Shown: positions 12,112 through 24,014, numbered from the stretch's first letter. The stretch: 64,000 nt of DNA from Pratylenchus scribneri (GCA_030063045.1 JAQSEB010000023.1:496001-560000), one strand, 5' to 3'. Program-made: numbers and translations. The notes: a model not told the origin generated them from the sequence alone.

Positions 12112-15100
12112 ATGGCGGCAAAAATGAATCAGTCCAACACAACATCACAACAATTGCTTGTTGTGCCAACCACCGGCAATGATGTAATGAATTTAAGAAC
12201 ACATAAATATAATTTGGTCTATTTTTCAGGGCCAACCTCCTCATGAAAATGGTTCAATTTCGTGTACATCCTCTGCAAACAGCGAAAACGGTCAGTGAAT
12301 TCGTGTGAAAATGGGGGATTGATATTATATTTATATATTGAGTTTCTTCATTTTTACAATTTAACATACACAATTTACAGGGCAGAACCACAACTCCACA
12401 AATGGCCTTAACAAACCCGATTTGGACTATTTGGGCCAATTGCTCAAAGACAAAAAACAACTTTCCGCATTCCCCAATGTATTTACACATTTGGAGAGGC
12501 TGGTCGATGAAGGTGAGTGTCCGGGCAAATTTAAAATTATTTTGACTAATTTTTCAGAAATTTTTTTCATAATTTTGTCCAATTTTCTAGAAATTTTTCC
12601 TAGTTTTTGGCATTTTTTCTAAAAATTTATTAATTTTTTTTAACAATTTTTTGAAATTTATTCATTTTAATTGACCAATTTTTTACAGAAATCAATCGAG
12701 TCCGAATTGGAATTTTTCAATGCGAATTCAGCCGAGTGAAACTCGAATTGCCGGAGGCAATCGGTGAAGTTGTTGCTCAACAGGAGAAAGTGTTCGTGCC
12801 GACCAAACAATTTCCAGAGGTGATTGCAAAATAATTATAAATTAATTTATATATATATTTTCAGTATAATTTTGTTGGCCGAATCCTTGGCCCTCGAGGG
12901 ATGACCGCCAAACAGTTGGAGGCCGAAACCGGGTGCAAAATCATGGTCCGAGGCCGGGGCTCAATGCGAGACAAGAAGAAGGAGGATATGAACAGGGGAA
13001 AACCGAATTGGGAACATTTGAGCGAGGAATTGCATGTAAGTTGGCATTGGCATCCTACCTACCGTATTTCTAACTAGAATTACTGTTGATGTATATTCCC
13101 CCAATTCATAATTCAGGTAATCATCCAATCAGAAGACACCCCAAATCGGAATGCCGTCAAAATAGCCAGAGCCGTTGAGGAAGTCAACAAATTGCTGGTC
13201 CCACAACCCGAGGGCGAGGATGAGCTGAAGCGAAAACAATTGATGGAATTGGCCATCATCAATGGGACATTCAGGAATGGGGCTGACACACCTTTGGGCA
13301 TCCCAACTGCTGCTGGAGGAATTCAAACTGGCAAAGGCAATGCCGCCTCATCATTGTTTCGTGAGTTTTCACTATTCTGATTTTTTATTCCGAAAACAAT
13401 TCTGATTTTCATTCCGGAAAGAATTCTGATTTTCATTCCGGAAACAATTCTGATTTTCATTCCGGAAACAATTCTGATTTTTATTCCGGAAAGTTTTAAT
13501 TCTGATTTTCATTCCGGAAAGTTTTAATTCTGATTCTTATTCCGGAAAGTTTTAATTCTGATTTTCATTCCGGAAAGTTTTAATTCTGATTTTCATTCCG
13601 GAAAGTTTTAATTCTGATTTTTATTCCGGAAAGCTTTAATTCTGATTTTCATTCCGGAAAGTTTTAATTCTGATTTTTATTCCGGAAAGTTTTAATTCTG
13701 ATTTTCATTCCGGAAAGAATTCTGATTTTCATTCCGGAAACAATTCTGATTTTCATTCCGGAAACAATTCTGATTTTCATTCCGGAAACAATTCTGATTT
13801 TTATTCCGGAAAGTTTTAATTCTGATTTTCATTCCGGAAAGTTTTAATTCTGATTTTCATTCCGGAAAGTTTTAATTCTGATTTTCATTCCGGAAAGTTT
13901 TAATTCTGATTTTCATTCCGGAAAGTTTTAATTCTGATTTTTATTCCGGAAAGTTTTAATTCTGATTTTCATTCCGGAAAGTTTTAATTCTGATTTTTAT
14001 TCCGGAAAGTTTTAATTCTGATTTTCATTCCGGAAAGAATTCTGATTTTCATTCCGGAAACAATTCTGATTTTCATTCCGGAAACAATTCTGATTTTCAT
14101 TCCGGAAACAATTCTGATTTTCATTCCGGAAACAATTCTGATTTTCATTCCGGAAAGAATTCTGATTTTCATTCCGGAAACAATTCTGATTTTCATTCCG
14201 GAAACAATTCTGATTTTCATTCCGGAAAGAATTCTGATTTTCATTCCGGAAACAATTCTGATTTTTATTCCGGAAAGTTTTAATTCTGATTTTCATTCCG
14301 GAAAGTTTTAATTCTGATTTTCATTCCGGAAACAATTCTGATTTTTATTCCGGAAACAATTCTGATTTTTATTCCGGAAAGTTTTAATTCTGATTTTCAT
14401 TCCGGAAAGTTTTAATTCTGATTTTCATTCCGGAAAGTTTTAATTCTGATTTTCATTCCGGAAAGTTTTAATTCTGATTTTTATTCCGGAAAGTTTTAAT
14501 TCTGATTTTTATTCCGGAAAGTTTTAATTCTGATTTTCATTCCGGAAAGAATTCTGATTTTCATTCCGGAAACAATTCTGATTTTCATTCCGGAAACAAT
14601 TCTGATTTTTATTCCGGAAAGTTTTAATTCTGATTTTCATTCCGGAAAGTTTTAATTCTGATTTTCGTTCCGGAAAAAGTTTTAATTCTGATTTCTTTCC
14701 AGAAAGTTTTAATTCTGATTTTCTTTCCGGAAAGTTTTAATTCTGATTTTCATTCCGGAAAGTTTTAATTCTGATTTTCATTCCGGAAAGTTTTAATTCT
14801 GATTTTTATTCCGGAAAGTTTTAATTCTGATTTCTTTCCGGAAAGTTTTAATTCTGATTTTTATTCCGGAAAGTTTTAATTCTGATTTTTATTCCGGAAA
14901 GTTTTAATTCTGATTTCTTTCCGGAAAGTTTTAATTCTGATTTTCTTTCCGGAAAGTTTTAATTCTGATTTTCATTCCGGAAAGTTTTAATTCTGATTTT
15001 CATTCCGGAAAGTTTTAATTCTGATTTTTATTCCGGAAAGTTTTAATTCTGATTTTTATCCCGGAAAGTTTTAATTCTGATCTGGAAAAAATTCTAATTT

Positions 15101-15677
15101 ACTTAAAAAATTCTAATTTTTTTCAAACAGAATTGGATCAACGCCTTTTATTCGCCAATCCGGCTTCATTGAATTCATCTGTTGTGGCCAGTTTGGCCGG
15201 TCAGCCTCTGATTCTCTCCTCCAATCCCTCATTCAAAAATGTGTTGGCCAATAATCCGATGCCTTTGGCTGCGGCCCAGCCCCTTACTTCTACTTCCATC
15301 CAAACCCAACAACAACAGCAGGCTGCCCTTCTCCAACAATTGGGCCTTCCAAATGGCATTTTGGCCACCACCCCTGGCCCATTCGGATTGGCTTTGCCTC
15401 AAACCAGTTCCACCGGATTGGGAGGCGGCCAATTCGACCTTTTGGCACTCAGCGGGTAAATTTCCCATTTTTTAATGTAATTTTTTGAATAATTTTAATT
15501 TTCAGCCAACTTCAACAACAATCCCAACAATTCGACTCTGCTCAACTCTCTGCCCTCCTTCAACAACAACAATTGGCCCTTTTACAACAGCAACAACAAA
15601 ACAATGGAATCAATTTTGGGGAATATGGAGCCACTGCTGATTCGACTGGTCAGTTGCAGATGATTATGGCATATTAA
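12112..15677 (+). CDS. asd-2: STAR-family KH RNA-binding protein, ASD-2/Quaking
   Basis: Eight exons (12112-12183, 12230-12290, 12381-12512, 12689-12819, 12865-13035, 13117-13360, 15131-15455, 15506-15677) give 435 residues in continuous phase. QUA1 dimerisation region at ~42-95 ([29 protein letters not shown]). KH domain at ~118-200 with [10 protein letters not shown] (GPRG at ~141-144), [17 protein letters not shown] and [13 protein letters not shown]2 at ~205-245 ([30 protein letters not shown]). The tail is Ala/Gln/Pro-rich. The family binds ACUAA-type sites to control alternative splicing and mRNA stability. The start is the first ATG after an in-frame TAG; a second Met lies four codons later. 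Intron 6 (13361-15130) is almost wholly a minisatellite. Confidence 0.95.
13380..15090. repeat. 1.7-kb intronic minisatellite with TTCCGGAA core
   Basis: Sixty-odd head-to-tail units fill asd-2 intron 6. Two length classes mix: a 24-bp unit AATTCTGATTTTCATTCCGG+AAAC or AAAG, and a 28-bp unit with the same body and an extra TTTT. Each unit has the perfect palindrome TTCCGGAA. Blocks of 24- and 28-bp units alternate in a non-random order that itself repeats, suggesting higher-order duplication. Confidence 0.97.
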
Positions 15678-16972
15678 AGATTCTCCACATTTTTCCCAAC
15701 AATTCCTCTCACTTTTTTTTTTTTTTTATAAAAGATGATCTCAAAAATTATTCCTAAATTGTTTTCTTTTGTCTTTCAAATCTTTACTAAAAAACCGGTC
15801 AATTAATTTAACCAACCAAAAAAACACACAGAAAATACGGTAAAAATTTGGATTGGGTGCTTTTTTGACACTGCCTTTTTCTGCCTCTGTCCTTTAATGA
15901 TTCTCACAAAACAAATTCGTTTTTATAATTAATTTAATAGCCAAAAATATTAATAATTAATTAATAGCCAAAATAGCCTATTTGCTTCTCACTTCCTCAG
16001 TGCACCCATCCCCTACCTAAATATTCCCTCAACAATAACCACCTAAACATAACCAAAATCCACACATTCCAGGGGCCATTCATTCGGGACAACGCCGCTT
16101 TGTTGGCCATAGCCGTCAAGAGGCCAATCCATATTATGCGGGCAAACATAATTGAAGAGAATATTGGCCAATCAAGTAGAATGAGCATACAAAAATGATG
16201 TTTATTAGTGTCCATTCAAGTCCTTTTTGTGTTTGTTGGCTTTCCTCCTCTTCAACCCACACAAAACAAACAAATACAAACAATTTGCCTATTGCCTATG
16301 AATAACCCAAACAAACGTGGATGGATTGAAGGCTAACAAGACAATAAAAATTTGATTATTGTCACTCTATATATTTGTTATTTTAATATAAATATAACCC
16401 AGCCCTTCCTTTTTTCAAGTGCAAATGTTCCCCGATTTTCCATTATTTTTGTTTCGTTTCCGCATAATCCATCGAGCCTTTTCCGTTTAAATGCAATCTC
16501 CACCCAATAATATAATATTGTTAGCTTAAATAATATATTTTTGCACTTTTCCGACCGAATTTACTTAAAAATCTATTTCAACATAAAAATCTCTCGATCA
16601 GCGGGACACAATCACAAAAAAGCCTTAAACTTCGATTCAATTCAATCCCATCACATTTTTCTCTTCAATTTTTTGAAGCAAATATGAAAAAATATTTTAT
16701 TTTTGTTAAATTCCCCACAAATTCATCTCAAAGTGCCCATCCCCACATCAAGAATAAATGTTTTATTTGTTTCCTCAAAATTTTGCCTTTTCATAATTTT
16801 TGCATAAACCATAAATTCAACATTGACTGTGGATTTAGTGATAAAAAGATGATAAAGAATATAATTGTTTAAAATAATTTTTATTATATAAAAATGGAAA
16901 ATTTTCTAAATGAAAATATGATGGCATATGGCAGTCAATTCATCATCAATCTTGATCGGTGATCAGAATCAA
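15678..16972. other. intergenic, asd-2 3' UTR and spacer
   Basis: About 1.3 kb between the convergent asd-2 and Tyr-rich genes. Contains a T run (15713-15727) and AATAAA-type motifs (for example CAATAAAAAT near 16343). No exon was recognised; the long minus-strand ORF near 16.0-16.2 kb has no family signature. Confidence 0.5.
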
Positions 16973-19010
16973 TCAATAATCGATTGGGCCATTGTACCAG
17001 CCGTAGTGATAGCCGGATGGGCTTCTGAGAAAATTGGAAAATATAATGAATAATTTTTAACTAAACTTACTTATAACTCTTATAGGGCGAATATGTGTAA
17101 CTTCCGTAGAAGGACAGTGGCTTATATGTGTTGAATGGGCTGCTGAAAAGTGTGGATAAAAAGGATTAAATTGACCATGGATTTGTTTTGTTTGTGTTAC
17201 CTGAAATGGTGTTCCGGCCAATTTGAGTAATGGCGATTGTAAAAGTTCACATATGTCTGAATGTTTTAATAGTTAAAAATTAAATGCCAAACCCAAAAGA
17301 AAATGGTATGTGGATTTCCTACCGAAAGAGTGAAGTCTTTTGCCGAATGCTTATAACTTTTTAATGCCGCCTGATCTCAATTACTAATACCATTCGATAG
17401 AGCTCATCGAAACGCAACCATTGGCGATTGGCCTATAAATTGTCGTGTTTTAGATTAAAACCAAAGCGAATTATGAACCGAAAACCAAATATGGTTTAGA
17501 CCAGTGTTTTCCCTGTTCCTCTGATTCTGTTCTGTTCCTGTCCTGTTCCTGTTCTGTTCCTGTTCCTGTCCCTGTTCCTGTTCCACGATTTAGAACAGAA
17601 CAGGAACAGAACAGTTTGAAAATTTTTGGAACAGGAACAGAACAGGAACAGAGCAGAATTGGCTGTTCCTAAACTGTTCCTGAGAGGCATGTAATCATGG
17701 AAAATTTTAGGGGGAAAGAAGGAAATTTTCGAACTTTCATCAAGTTTTTTTTCTTACTATTCGTAAATTTCCGGCGCCGGCCCAAAATATTGCCAAAAAT
17801 TTGAGCATTAATACAATAAAATTATCCCTTTTTAATTATTTATTTTCAATTATTTCATTTCGGGGAAGGGTGAAGTGTGAAGTCACTCCTTTTCCACCAT
17901 TCCCACCCATTGGTTACGGCGTTACGGGTTTGAAAATTTCAGAGATCGCCTAGAGTGAGTTAATAATAGAGGATTTTCTAATAAAATTGTTTACTAAATG
18001 AAAAATACCGTATATGTGGTCAAAATAGAAAGTTCACAAAGATTTTTAGTTGGTAATATGCATGAAATGATTCACCTTTTTAGTTATCACTTGCAATCTT
18101 TTACTTTCACTTTGACGTTTTTATTAAAAATTGAGGAAAAAATCTCCAAAAAATTAAAATTTTATCAAAAATTTCTTGGAAAAAGTATTTCCCTTGGAAC
18201 AGTTTAAGAACAGAAAATCTGTTCTGTTCCTGTTCCTGTTCCTATTCCTGTTCCTGTTCCAAGTTGGAACAGGGAACAGGAACAGAACAATTAGACTGTT
18301 CCATGTTCCGAGAACAGAACAGGAACACAACAGATTGAAAAAAGTTGGAACAGGAAAACACTGGTTTAGACGGTTTAGTGCCTTTTTAATTTTGGCCGGA
18401 TCATAACAAAACTATACATCAATCGACGCATTATTAGTCCTAGTCTAGGCCTAAAGTTGTTCGGGGCGAGAGCTGGGCCTAAGTCTATTCCCGGCTTTCG
18501 CCGGAGGCCTATAATAAGCCCCTAATAGCCTAATGAACTGGATAAGGATTACAATTAGAGGCGAATAAACTTTAAATTATTAATTGTGCTTGTGCCAGAA
18601 AATGTAATTGTAGGGAAAATGGCTAGTTTAAAAAAAACAGATTGGGGCAATATTTGATTGACAGGGTGACGGGGCGATTAGACAGAAATTGGGGATACAG
18701 TAGGACAAATAGAAAAGTCTTTAGGCAATTGCCATTGACATGCATCTTGACGAGCTATATTAAATGAAATAAGTTTTAAAAAGTTCTAAGCTTTCGGCAA
18801 AACCCCTTAGAAAGACAAAACACTAACCCGAACACTGTTATAACGATAATGCGGGTGATAGGAGCGGTAGTATGGATAATAGTAGAGATATTCCGCTTTT
18901 GGACTGCCGCAAACATCATCCATGGATTGGATCCGGTAGGTGCGTGGAAAAGTGGGCGGTGGCCGATAGGCGGCCAATGATGAAACGGACAAACTTCGAA
19001 ATATTGCCAT
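16973..19010 (-). CDS. Tyr-rich basic small protein, unrecognised
   Basis: Six exons (19010-18828, 17432-17391, 17370-17323, 17256-17201, 17142-17071, 17024-16973) give 150 residues in frame. The sequence is Tyr-, Arg- and Pro-rich, with clusters such as YYYPYYRSYHPHYRYN, NRQWLRFDELYRM and SYTYSPYKSYK, and no signal peptide or membrane segment. The start is the first ATG (MAIFRSLSVSS). The composition is like small nematode muscle or structural proteins such as filagenins, but I cannot confirm that. Two oddities: the intron between exons 2 and 3 would be only 20 nt (17371-17390), and the first intron (~1.4 kb) contains a complete hAT-like insertion. Confidence 0.6.
17494..18371. mobile_element. 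non-autonomous hAT-like element with 8-bp target duplication
   Basis: The element spans 17502-18363 (862 bp). It starts CAGTGTTTTCCCTGTTCC and ends GGAACAGGAAAACACTG, near-perfect terminal inverted repeats. It is flanked by identical 8-bp GTTTAGAC copies at 17494-17501 and 18364-18371. CAGTG termini and 8-bp target duplications are the hAT superfamily signature. Subterminal regions are dense in TGTTCC/GGAACA hexamers in both orientations. There is no transposase ORF, so it would depend on an autonomous relative elsewhere. It sits in an intron, on the opposite side from any coding constraint. Confidence 0.88.
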
Positions 19011-19296
19011 TTTTGATGGGGAATTTGGAGGGTTTTTTTGGGGACGGCAAGAAAACGGATTGGAAAAGAATGTTCTGTGGATTTTTGGAGGATTTTTGAC
19101 GGTGAGGACGTGGGCGGCTGTTAATCTCCCAAAAGAACTTTTCCCATTAAGTTTGACGGAAGTAATGATCTTAAAAATAAAATCGATAAATTTTTCGACA
19201 TTTGATCACCACACATTTTTATTCTCAATGCTCTAAAGAATGGAAGAACAGTTGTTTTGCAAATCAAAAATAAATAAAAATAAAATGAATAAATGA

Positions 19297-22200
19297 TTAA
19301 TATTTTCCAGCAAATTTCTGATTCAATCGAGTCGATCCATCGCCCTTCTGATCGTCCGGTGGCATCCAAGTTGTGTATTTTTCGAAGCTCCCGTAGCTTT
19401 GTTCCTCCTCCTCTTCTTGTTGTTGTTGTTGCATTTTTGCCTTTAATTTTTAAATTATTATTCATTATTTTCCCCAAAATTAATTTCCCACCTCATTTGC
19501 CCTTCCTCCCCCACCTCCTCTTTCTTCCCTTTCCTTGTCCAAATGTCGTTGCATCATTTTCATTTGGACCAACTCTTCCTTGGTTAAAATTCCAAATTTT
19601 GGGGCCACCTTTTGGGCTTCCATCCGGGAAGGCATTGCCGGTGCATAATATCTCTCCTCCTGCTGCTGTTGGGCCATTTTTGTCTTCTCAATTCCATCCG
19701 ATTCCTCTTCTTCCGTTGTTGTTTTGTCCATAGATGATGTTGAAGGGGGAATTTCAATTTTTGCCGGTTGTTCATCAATTTCTTCCATCATTTTCTCCCT
19801 TTTGACGGGAATTTCACGCTCATTGACTGCCTGGATCGTGTCTTCTTCGATTTGGGACGAAGTCATTGTGATTGATTTGGTGGGTGTAGGATTGGAAAAT
19901 TCATGTGGATGCGAGGGTTTTGCAATGGCCGCCAATTTTGTTAGTTTCGCCTTCTCCTCCAGCAATTTCTTTTCCTTATTTTTAATTTGTGAAATGGCCA
20001 TTCGGGTCTAATAATTTAATTTAATTAAAAAAATCCAAAATTTCCCATATAAATTACCGAAAAATTCAATGCCGGTTTTTCTGTGCCCTCCTCCGTAGAA
20101 TATTTGTCTTTGCCGGCTAAACGATCCATTTCGGATTTAATCACTTCCAATTTTTTGTCCACTTCATCCAATTCCTTCAACAAATCATCGTACGTTTTGG
20201 CCTTGACCGCTTCACTTGAATCATTCTAAAATAAAAATTAACAATATTTTTTACCCAAAAATATTGCATAATTTCAAAATAATTATAATTATAATGGTTT
20301 AAATGAGGGTTTGTCCTTTCCCAAATCAAATATACCCGAAAATTGGATAGAGCTGGTCAAAACGCATTGAATGGTGTATAATTTGTTATGGTTTGGTCAA
20401 CAATTAAAGGGTATTAAACGGTTTAAACCCATTTTGGTTTGGTCAACAATTAAAAGGTATTAAACGGTTTAAACCCATTTTGGTTTGGTCAACAATTAAA
20501 GGGTATTAAACGGTTTAAACCCATTTTGGTTTGGTCAACAATTAAAAGGTATTAAACGGTTTAAACCCATTTTGGTTTGGTCAACAATTAAAGGGTATTA
20601 AACGGTTTAAACCCATTTTGGTTTGGTCAACAATTAAAAGGTATTAAACGGTTTAAACCCATTTTGGTTTAAAGGTTCAAAACTATTTAAAGAATTGGTT
20701 AAATCAATTGGCCAAAAGAAAATCAACTTTTTCGCCAATATTTCCCATTAAAAAAAAACCTGATATCTTCGTTTTCGTTTCTCCCGTTGATCTTCAATTT
20801 GTCCGGTTCGATCGTAGAATGTGTCCTCATCTTCCTCGTAAAAATCATTTTCCGCATAATTTTTCCGCTTATTCCAAAGTGAAGAAATTTGCAAAAGGCA
20901 GGCCTCATCCAGCCGTTCACAAGCCAGCAAAGCACATTGCATTTGGGCCAATTTTCGGCTGGGTGCCATTGCCGTTACCATTGTCCCCCCAACCAGTGAA
21001 ACATCGCTGACCAACCTTAGATTAGGCAAATTTACTTTGTAAATCATAATAGTTTATCGAAAATTTTATTAAAAAATTTTTTTTGAAAATGTCGACCTAA
21101 GTGACCCTAAATTTAGGTCTCGGGTTCGAATCCGTTAGGGAAGCTATTTTTTAACATTTTTATTCATTCTAGTTTATATTTCTTGATCAAAAAATCTTTT
21201 TTTTTTTGAAAATTTTCGAACCTTCTTTTATAAAATCTAGGTCTCGGGTTCGAATCCGCTCAGAGGCAAATATTTTTTTTCAAGCTTGGTAAACATTTTT
21301 ATACCTTCTATAAACTTTTTTAGACGAAATACAATTTTTTGAATCAAAAAGAGGTCTAAATTTATTTAATAAATTTTAACAATTAGACAAAATTGGACTA
21401 GGCCAAATAAAAAGAACAGGACAGAATTAAACATATATTTGATTAAATTTTTCACTTTTATTATTACAAAATTGTTAATTAAACCTGTTAAAAACAACTC
21501 ACTCAATGCTGCAAATCCAATTTGATGTGGAGTCAACAATTTCCCCCTCCTTTTTTGCCTTCTTCTTTGACATCAAACCCAGGCCACCGGAGCCACCATC
21601 CGTGGTCGATTGAGTGAATTTGAATTCCATTGGCATCCCCTCTCGTTCGAAATACTGCTCCAGCCAATGCATTGGGTCCTTCTCGTAGAATCGATGTTTT
21701 TCTTCGGCCTCCTCCTCTTTTTCATCCGCATTTTTATTTTCGGTAATTTTTTGCTGATTTGTTTTGATCTCAATTTTCTCTTCTTCTTCTTCTTTGGTTT
21801 TGGGTCCACCGGATAAAACAAAAATTCGTGAACTCCCTAAATAATTTATTGTAAATGAATTATTTATTTTACAGCTAATTTTGAAAATTTCGGCTTATCA
21901 GATACTTAAAAATGGGCTCAATCGACTTGGTATAGTCGATTTAGTCTATCAAATTTCACTTTTAGAGAGGAAATAAGGCCAAGGAAAAAGTTAGTAAACC
22001 AAAACCGGTTCAGATTTAAACAATGGTTCAGCTTTTAAAAACCATGTCTTGTTTCAAAATTGAATTTTTTTAGACTTAATCGACCATTCCGAATCGAATG
22101 AATACAATTTTCGAGTCAGTTTGATTCCAAAATTAGCCGTAATATTTAAATATTTACAAACCAGCTATTTGAAAAACATGACCCGATTCAAGCGGCACAA

Positions 22201-22813
22201 ATGTATTCTTTTTAATTGAAATTTTGTTCACGCGCACTCCATGCGTACTCATATCAAATATAAACCTAAATTTGGAATTAATTCAGCATTAAACCTTATT
22301 TTAATTTACCATTGCCGTTTTCCCCTCGTCAATTCACCAAATTGCAGAATTGCATGCGTTCTCGAAACGGAAGGATGTTCCAACTTCAATGATTTCATTT
22401 AAATTTGACTTTAAAAAATTTAATAAACCTTAATATCGCAAGGGTCGAAGCGGCCAATGACAAGATATGATTTATTCGGCTCCTCCTCATGCAATTGAAT
22501 ATTTTCAATAATTGAACCATTTTTTACAACCTTTAATTTTTGAATTTATTCTCAATTAAAATAATAAACTTACTTCAATATGGTAAGCATCGCTGCAGCT
22601 TATTGTTGGCATTCTTGACCAAATTGGCTCGGTATAACGTAATTCGGCCTCAACAGGTTGCTGCTGTGGTTTATCATCATCATTTTTTAATTGTTGTGTA
22701 GATTTTTCTGATAAAATTGGCAAGGATGGTCTCAAAAAATTGTCGTCATCTAATTTATTTTTAATCGCATCATCCTCATTCTTGGAAATAGCTGTATCAA
22801 TAACAATATCCAT
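19297..22813 (-). CDS. SLC4A1AP: kanadaptin (SLC4A1AP) FHA-domain protein
   Basis: Nine exons (22813-22574, 22530-22429, 22383-22310, 22265-22162, 21836-21503, 21015-20760, 20225-20058, 20007-19492, 19440-19297) give 645 residues with every phase matching. The FHA domain (~81-173) shows YLVIGRFDPCDI, LEHPSVSRTHAILQF and FDMSTHGVRVNK. Next is a dsRBD-like segment (DPMHWLEQYFEREG ... APSRKLAQMQCALLACERL), acidic and Lys-rich coiled-coil stretches, and the diagnostic C-terminus WMPPDDQKGDGSTRLNQKF. Human kanadaptin has the same order; the protein is nuclear and linked to the spliceosome and anion-exchanger trafficking. Introns hold an element A copy (20.28-20.74 kb), B-box repeats (21.1-21.3 kb) and a dispersed repeat (21.87-22.16 kb). 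Confidence 0.92.
20283..20740 (+). mobile_element. element A copy with six 46-bp repeats
   Basis: Left end TTATAATGGTTTAAATGAGG, then AAATATACCCGAAAATTGGA and GCATTGAATGGT. About six 46-bp units follow, built from GGTTTGGTCAACAATTAAA, GGGTATTAAAC and GGTTTAAACCCATTTT. The right end is truncated after GAATTGGTTAAATCAATTGG. Confidence 0.85.
21100..21360 (+). repeat. two tandem B-box (tRNA-like) repeats
   Basis: CTCGGGTTCGAATCCGTTAG at ~21118 and CTCGGGTTCGAATCCGCTCA at ~21241 are followed by the same kind of tail (AACATTTTTAT, then TATATTTCTTGATC or CTTCTATAAAC). Located in a kanadaptin intron. Confidence 0.6.
21870..22160. repeat. dispersed repeat G, copy 1
   Basis: Shares GTCGATTTAGTCTATCAAAT, a GGAAAAAGTTAGTA block, AAACCAAAACCGG and CGAATCGAATGA-type segments with 28.50-28.89 kb in CIAO2B intron 1. 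The ends (AAATTTCGGCT, AGCCGTAATATTT) are roughly inverted. Confidence 0.45.
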
Positions 22814-23439
22814 AGTTTAGCTGTAAATGTTTATTTTTTTTATATAGGTAAATATAAGTAGGTAGCTCTAGTTGCTTTTAAATTCTCGAATTTTTTCTAC
22901 TATTTTTAAATTAGCTTAATATTCATTGATTGATGAATGAAGATGAGATGAAGAAGAACGATTAAAAAGCATGAAAGGGTGGTGGATAATTATTTTATAA
23001 AAATTTATCCTATCCCCCCAGCCCCATCTTCTATCTATCTAATATCTATCTAAAATCAATAATCAAAAGTCAAAAGAACGCTGCGTTTCAAAACATTTAT
23101 CGATTAATTTACCCGACCCTGACTCTTCTACTCTTCATTCCACGATAAAAAATGACAAAAATGGTCTCAAAAAATTGTCGTCATTTAATTTATTTTATAA
23201 TTATATCATCTTCATTCTTGGAAATAATTATTCCAATCCCAAATATCCATGGATTGGTTTTGTATGAAAATGTTCCTTTTTGAATCTAGTGGTTTTATCA
23301 AAATTCCCAAAAAAAACTAAAGTAATATCTACTCTACTAGTAAAAATTCAGCTTAAATTTGAATAAACCATTCCAAAAGGTCCTGATAAACTGGTCTTTT
23401 ATTTTTCAGAAATCAATTTTTAAAGACAAAAAGCGAATC
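22814..23439. promoter_or_regulatory. divergent kanadaptin / RPB4-cluster spacer
   Basis: Spacer between minus-strand kanadaptin and the plus-strand gene cluster, probably holding both promoters. It contains a degenerate copy of kanadaptin exon 1 (23155-23254). TTTTTCAG at 23402-23409 is a good trans-splice acceptor for RPB4. Confidence 0.5.
23155..23254 (-). pseudogene. degenerate duplicate of kanadaptin exon 1
   Basis: About 100 bp matching 22726-22813: ATGGTCTCAAAAAATTGTCG, TTCATTCTTGGAAATA and AATATCCATGG are shared, with substitutions between them. It covers the kanadaptin start codon side in the same orientation but has no downstream exon, so it is a local end-fragment duplicate. Confidence 0.75.
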
Positions 23440-24014
23440 ATGCCCAATAATCCAAAACAAGCTGAAGAACAAATTGAGGAAGATGCAGCGGAGTTAAAAT
23501 TTCCAAAAGGTAAAGTTTTTAATTATATTTTAAAATAATTAAAGTAAATTTTAAGAGTTCGAGGTGCCGGGATGTGATGCATTGATGATTTCCGAAGTGT
23601 TTCTTTTGCTTGATCATCGACGGAAACAATCAGAAGAGAAGGAAGAGATAGAAGAAATCAGCGATGTTTTCTTGAAGACATTGAACTACACTCGCCGTCT
23701 GTCAAAGTTCAAAAGCCGTGAAACCATTCGAGCTGTTCGAGGGTTCGTACTTTTTACATTTTGAACAAATAAATTCATTGGAATATTTCATAGAATATTC
23801 TCTGGAAAGCAAAATCTGCACAAATTTGAGGTCGCCCAGATTGCCAATCTTTGTCCAGAAACATCGGAGGAAGCCAAAGCATTGATTCCCAGGTTAAATT
23901 TAATTAAAGTAAATTATTTTAATATCTTTTTTTTTCAGCCTTGAGAACAAAATGGAAGACGAGGAATTGGATGAATTGTTGAAGGAATTGCAAGCGAAGA
24001 AAACATTTCAATGA
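23440..24014 (+). CDS. rpb-4: RNA polymerase II subunit RPB4 (POLR2D)
   Basis: Four exons (23440-23509, 23556-23742, 23794-23892, 23939-24014) give 143 residues, the usual length. The signature is clear: [81 protein letters not shown]4 pairs with RPB7 to form the Pol II stalk. The start follows a TTTTTCAG acceptor by about 30 bp with no donor upstream, consistent with SL trans-splicing. It is the first gene of the six-gene run; the next start is 162 bp downstream. Confidence 0.95.

Noticed and set aside
13984..14296. Open frames of repeated MKIRI(L/V)SG and NENQN(C/S)FR
   Set aside because: By-products of the 24-bp unit of the asd-2 intronic minisatellite, which is divisible by three. They sit in an intron and on the opposite strand.
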